From Bacillus sp. USDA818B3_A (lineage in GTDB: Bacteria > Bacillota > Bacilli > Bacillales > Cytobacillaceae), in contig NZ_JAABNN010000001.1 of NCBI RefSeq assembly GCF_009928415.1, positions 206,919 to 270,918 on the forward strand: a DNA stretch of 64,000 nucleotides, written 5' to 3'. Made by a program: the position numbers and the translations under genes. Shown in pieces: positions 62,163 through 64,000 of this stretch (the stretch's first letter is position 1; every line of letters starts with the position of its first letter). The notes under the pieces were generated by a model. It was not told the origin of the DNA. It did no database searches and saw only the letters and a list, made by a program, of their open reading frames with translations.

Positions 62163-62602
62163 TTAAAATGGCTAATAAATAAACCTGGAATTACCTCATG
62201 GTCGGATAGGAATGTAAACCCATTTTTCAAATAAAAATTTTTAGCTGGGGGGTTATCTTTTCCGGTTGAGACATTTAGAACTGAAATGTCGGGATTTTGT
62301 TCCTCGACTTTTCTCAAAAGCTTTTGGGCTATTCCTTTTCGGAAATGTTCCGGGAGAACGACCATCCGGCAGATGGTCAATGTATGTTCCCGGGTAGTGT
62401 AGGAGATGGCACCCGTTAGTTTTTCATCTACATAATATCCAAAAAATGTTTCACCGCAATTTTTCAGTTCTTCGATCGTTTCTAATAGAGGCGGGATTTC
62501 ATAAAAATTAATTAATTTTGCTTCTATCAGATAGGATGCTCTTTGCAATTCGAATAGTTGCTTTAAGACGTCCAAACTATGTAATTCTAGTTTTTTTATC
62601 AT
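62138..62602 (-). CDS. GNAT-family N-acetyltransferase
   Basis: 154 aa. The acetyl-CoA-binding motif A is visible as CRMVVLPEHFRKGIAQKLL (about residues 78-96), followed by the NPPAKNFYLKNGF motif B. The N-terminal region with SYLIEAKLINFYEIPPL is typical of a widespread Bacillus branch of uncharacterised acetyltransferases. The substrate is unknown. It is followed by its own terminator shared with mntH. Confidence 0.88.
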   Translation of the reverse strand: MIKKLELHSLDVLKQLFELQRASYLIEAKLINFYEIPPLLETIEELKNCGETFFGYYVDEKLTGAISYTTREHTLTICRMVVLPEHFRKGIAQKLLRKVEEQNPDISVLNVSTGKDNPPAKNFYLKNGFTFLSDHEVIPGLFISHFKKEKHHPE

Positions 62603-62627
62603 TTTACTAGCTCCTCTCCCCTAACTT

Positions 62628-62656
62628 AAAAAATCCCCCACATGGTGAGGGATCTT
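62628..62656 (-). terminator. Terminator of the VWA-like fragment gene
   Basis: Stem AATCCC-CAC/GTG-GGGATC followed on the minus strand by TTTTTTAAG. Confidence 0.65.
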
Positions 62657-62659
62657 ATT

Positions 62660-63079
62660 TTAGGCTACTTTTATCGCTTTACCAAATGGAACGCGTGGTA
62701 AAAAGTCCCCTGGCACAAGCCAGAATAATTCAAAATCAACCTTTTCCATCTCTTCAGAAAAAAAGCCAGTCACGTCGGTTATATAAAATAGTGTATCAAT
62801 CTTCTCTTCTTTTGCCCACTCTAAAACTAATGTATAGGAAGATTTCCCATGTGTATGATATTTGATGGAATCACTTTGGACCGGGGAAATGCTTCTAATT
62901 TTAAAATCTGCTTGAACCAATATGGTATCCGGTTTTAACTGTTCAAACAGTTTGACTATGTTATTAATAAGAATAACGGGCGCCTCATTTGTAGATGTAT
63001 CTACAGCTAATGCGACCTTTTTTCCCTGCCGCTGCTGAATCATAGAAAGAATCGTTTTATGCCATCTCAACCCCAACAA
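62660..63079 (-). pseudogene. VWA-like domain protein, DUF2201 C-terminal part only
   Basis: 139 aa resembling the C-terminal VWA-like domain of DUF2201 proteins: VALAVDTSTNEAPV at the place of DTSGS, a middle HGKSSYTLVLEWAK at the place of GGTDF, LFYITDVTGF, and the final LFWLVPGDF...VPFGKAIKVA. The full family has about 400 aa with a metallopeptidase-like N-terminal domain, which is absent. The serine and glycine of the metal site are altered. The frame opens with TTG behind AAAGGGG, so it may still be translated, but a gene remnant is the more likely reading. Confidence 0.55.
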
Positions 63080-63254
63080 CCCCTTTGTTTTGAATGAGTG
63101 AACTATCTTATTGTGGGCGTTAGTGAAAGGGTTTATGATTGGTTAATTGCGGGAGTATTTTTGATAGTTCTCAGCCAAGTACTTAGAATCCTTGATCACA
63201 TATCAGAGTTAAAAATTCTCAGAGGAATTTTTTATCTTTCGGCTAATAATAACC

Positions 63255-63764
63255 TTATTGATTAAAATACTCTCTTTTTTCCTTTAAGTAGTCTTTTTCA
63301 CATTTTAAAAGCTTGTACGGAATGGAATCTCCTTCCTTCTTCTTCTTACTTACAACCTCCCATTTAAGGTCAGTAAGTTTTAAATGTACGGCCACGTTTG
63401 TGTTATCCGGCTGTTTATATAGCAAATAGGCTTCTTTTGGTTTTATAAACAGGGCAGGTTTTCCTCGGGAAGCAACGATAAATTGCTCATGTAAAGATTG
63501 GTAATTTTCATCGACCTCTTTTCCACCGTAGATAAGATGAGCAGCTTCTAAAGCTTTATCTGAAACCTCTATGTAATTCTGATTATCTATATCTAGATTC
63601 AGTGCTGTAATAATATCTTTCATAAGAGACTTATTATATTTTATATCTCGGTATTTGATTTGCTCGAGGCATTCAGTCGATAAACGAGGTAATTCAGCTG
63701 CCCGGATATTCATTGGACAGAGTATGACAAACAGACCCCAGATGAGCAATGTTAGTTTTTTCAT
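63255..63764 (-). CDS. Secreted protein of unknown function
   Basis: 169 aa. A Sec signal peptide (about residues 1-22, ending IRA) then a mixed alpha/beta part of about 145 residues with two cysteines (near positions 31 and 155 of the precursor, in TECLEQ and LLKCEKD) that could form a disulfide. No known motif is recognised. RBS AAGGGGGA precedes the ATG. It is a monocistron with no visible terminator before 63120. Confidence 0.7.
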   Translation of the reverse strand: MKKLTLLIWGLFVILCPMNIRAAELPRLSTECLEQIKYRDIKYNKSLMKDIITALNLDIDNQNYIEVSDKALEAAHLIYGGKEVDENYQSLHEQFIVASRGKPALFIKPKEAYLLYKQPDNTNVAVHLKLTDLKWEVVSKKKKEGDSIPYKLLKCEKDYLKEKREYFNQ

Positions 63765-63916
63765 AATGAAAGATTCCCCCTTAACCTGGTTTGAACATAT
63801 TATTCGGCATTTACGGTTAATCTATTCTTTTATATGCCATTTATCATATTATCCAAGGAGCATATTCTCCTGTCTTCTGTAGTTGAAGGAGATTGTTTGT
63901 TGTTTCTACTAACGAA

Positions 63917-64000
63917 ATCCTACTCATCCCCTGAAGGGCTTATGCTTTCTTTGCTTCGACCGATGAAACCCCTGCTCATCCCCCGAATGCCTTGCTCTTT
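63917..64000. repeat. Start of a second 52-bp tandem repeat, cut by the window edge
   Basis: CTCATCCCC recurs at 63923 and 63975, exactly 52 bp apart, within the matching context GAAANCC...CTCATCCCC-GAA-G-CTT-TGCT. About one and two-thirds copies are visible. The sequence differs from the repeat at 43881-44034 although the period is the same. It is not a CRISPR array: no constant repeat with unrelated spacers. Confidence 0.55.

Noticed and set aside
63113..63265. 50-codon plus-strand frame with a hydrophobic stretch (VYDWLIAGVFLIVLSQVL)
   Set aside because: The only start is GTG with no ribosome site, and its end overlaps the minus-strand secreted-protein gene. It could be a small membrane protein, but the support is too thin.
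63917..64000. Possible CRISPR array at the right edge
   Set aside because: The whole 52-bp unit is repeated, not a constant repeat between different spacers.

Overview
The window is chromosomal DNA of an aerobic, endospore-forming member of the Bacillaceae. Evidence: AT-rich sequence with GGAGG-type ribosome binding sites, a GerA/GerB/GerC germinant-receptor operon, a QoxABCD aa3-type quinol oxidase, type II NADH dehydrogenase, and FMN, cobalamin, Mn2+ and T-box leader RNAs in Bacillus style. Gene content suggests the Bacillus/Neobacillus group, but I cannot fix the species. There is no rRNA, tRNA, prophage, insertion sequence with a transposase, or CRISPR array that I can see.

Layout. 1-2570 (minus): a cobalamin riboswitch serving a gene beyond the left edge, then an FMN-riboswitch operon ribE-ribB-ribH that lacks ribD and the GTP cyclohydrolase half of RibBA. 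2676-2811: a GC-rich repeat with terminal inverted repeats. 2900-8050 (minus): GyrI-like protein, CapA-like protein, catalase with a PerR box, cold-shock protein, HAD hydrolase, HesB-like protein. 8361-12253 (plus): qoxABCD behind Rex-like sites. 12309-14820 (minus): phosphatidylserine synthase, PAP2 phosphatase, TerC-family protein under a Mn2+ riboswitch. 14994-17063: class B penicillin-binding protein. 17089-21760 (minus): xanthine-dehydrogenase-type molybdoenzyme operon. 21938-22024 (plus): a candidate C-rich small RNA. 22071-25389: Q-rich protein, resolvase-like small protein, PAS histidine kinase, LysM-NlpC/P60 hydrolase. 25744-30466: radical SAM/SPASM protein and the germinant receptor. 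30655-34193 (plus): a degenerate CorA-like protein, a true CorA and an M42 peptidase. 34335-41110: TatA, small proteins, Rex-controlled NDH-2, ABC exporter plus SGNH hydrolase, flavohemoglobin with a layered promoter. 41315-46121: DegV protein, TerF-type VWA protein, DUF218 protein, a wrecked acetyltransferase beside 52-bp tandem repeats, and prolyl-tRNA synthetase under a T-box. 46224-52652: membrane cupredoxin, Met/Gln-rich PepSY-type protein, two-component system and a MacAB-like exporter. 52822-63764: MarR-MMPL pair, TerD-TerB fusion, SelB, lipoprotein, MntH, acetyltransferase, a VWA-like fragment and a secreted protein. 63917-64000: the start of a second 52-bp tandem repeat.

How the parts connect. 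Redox and oxygen control is a theme: PerR at katA, Rex at the NADH dehydrogenase and at qox, FNR at hmp. Manganese is handled by the riboswitch-controlled TerC protein (export) and MntH (import). The most useful new inference is a small regulon. Two direct-repeat sites with the same 11-bp period and the same 10-nt distance to a -10 box sit before the PepSY-type gene and before the MacAB-like operon, and flank the response-regulator/kinase pair that probably reads them. Other points worth a second look are the C-rich small-RNA candidate, the CorA pair, the orphan SelB and the incomplete rib operon.
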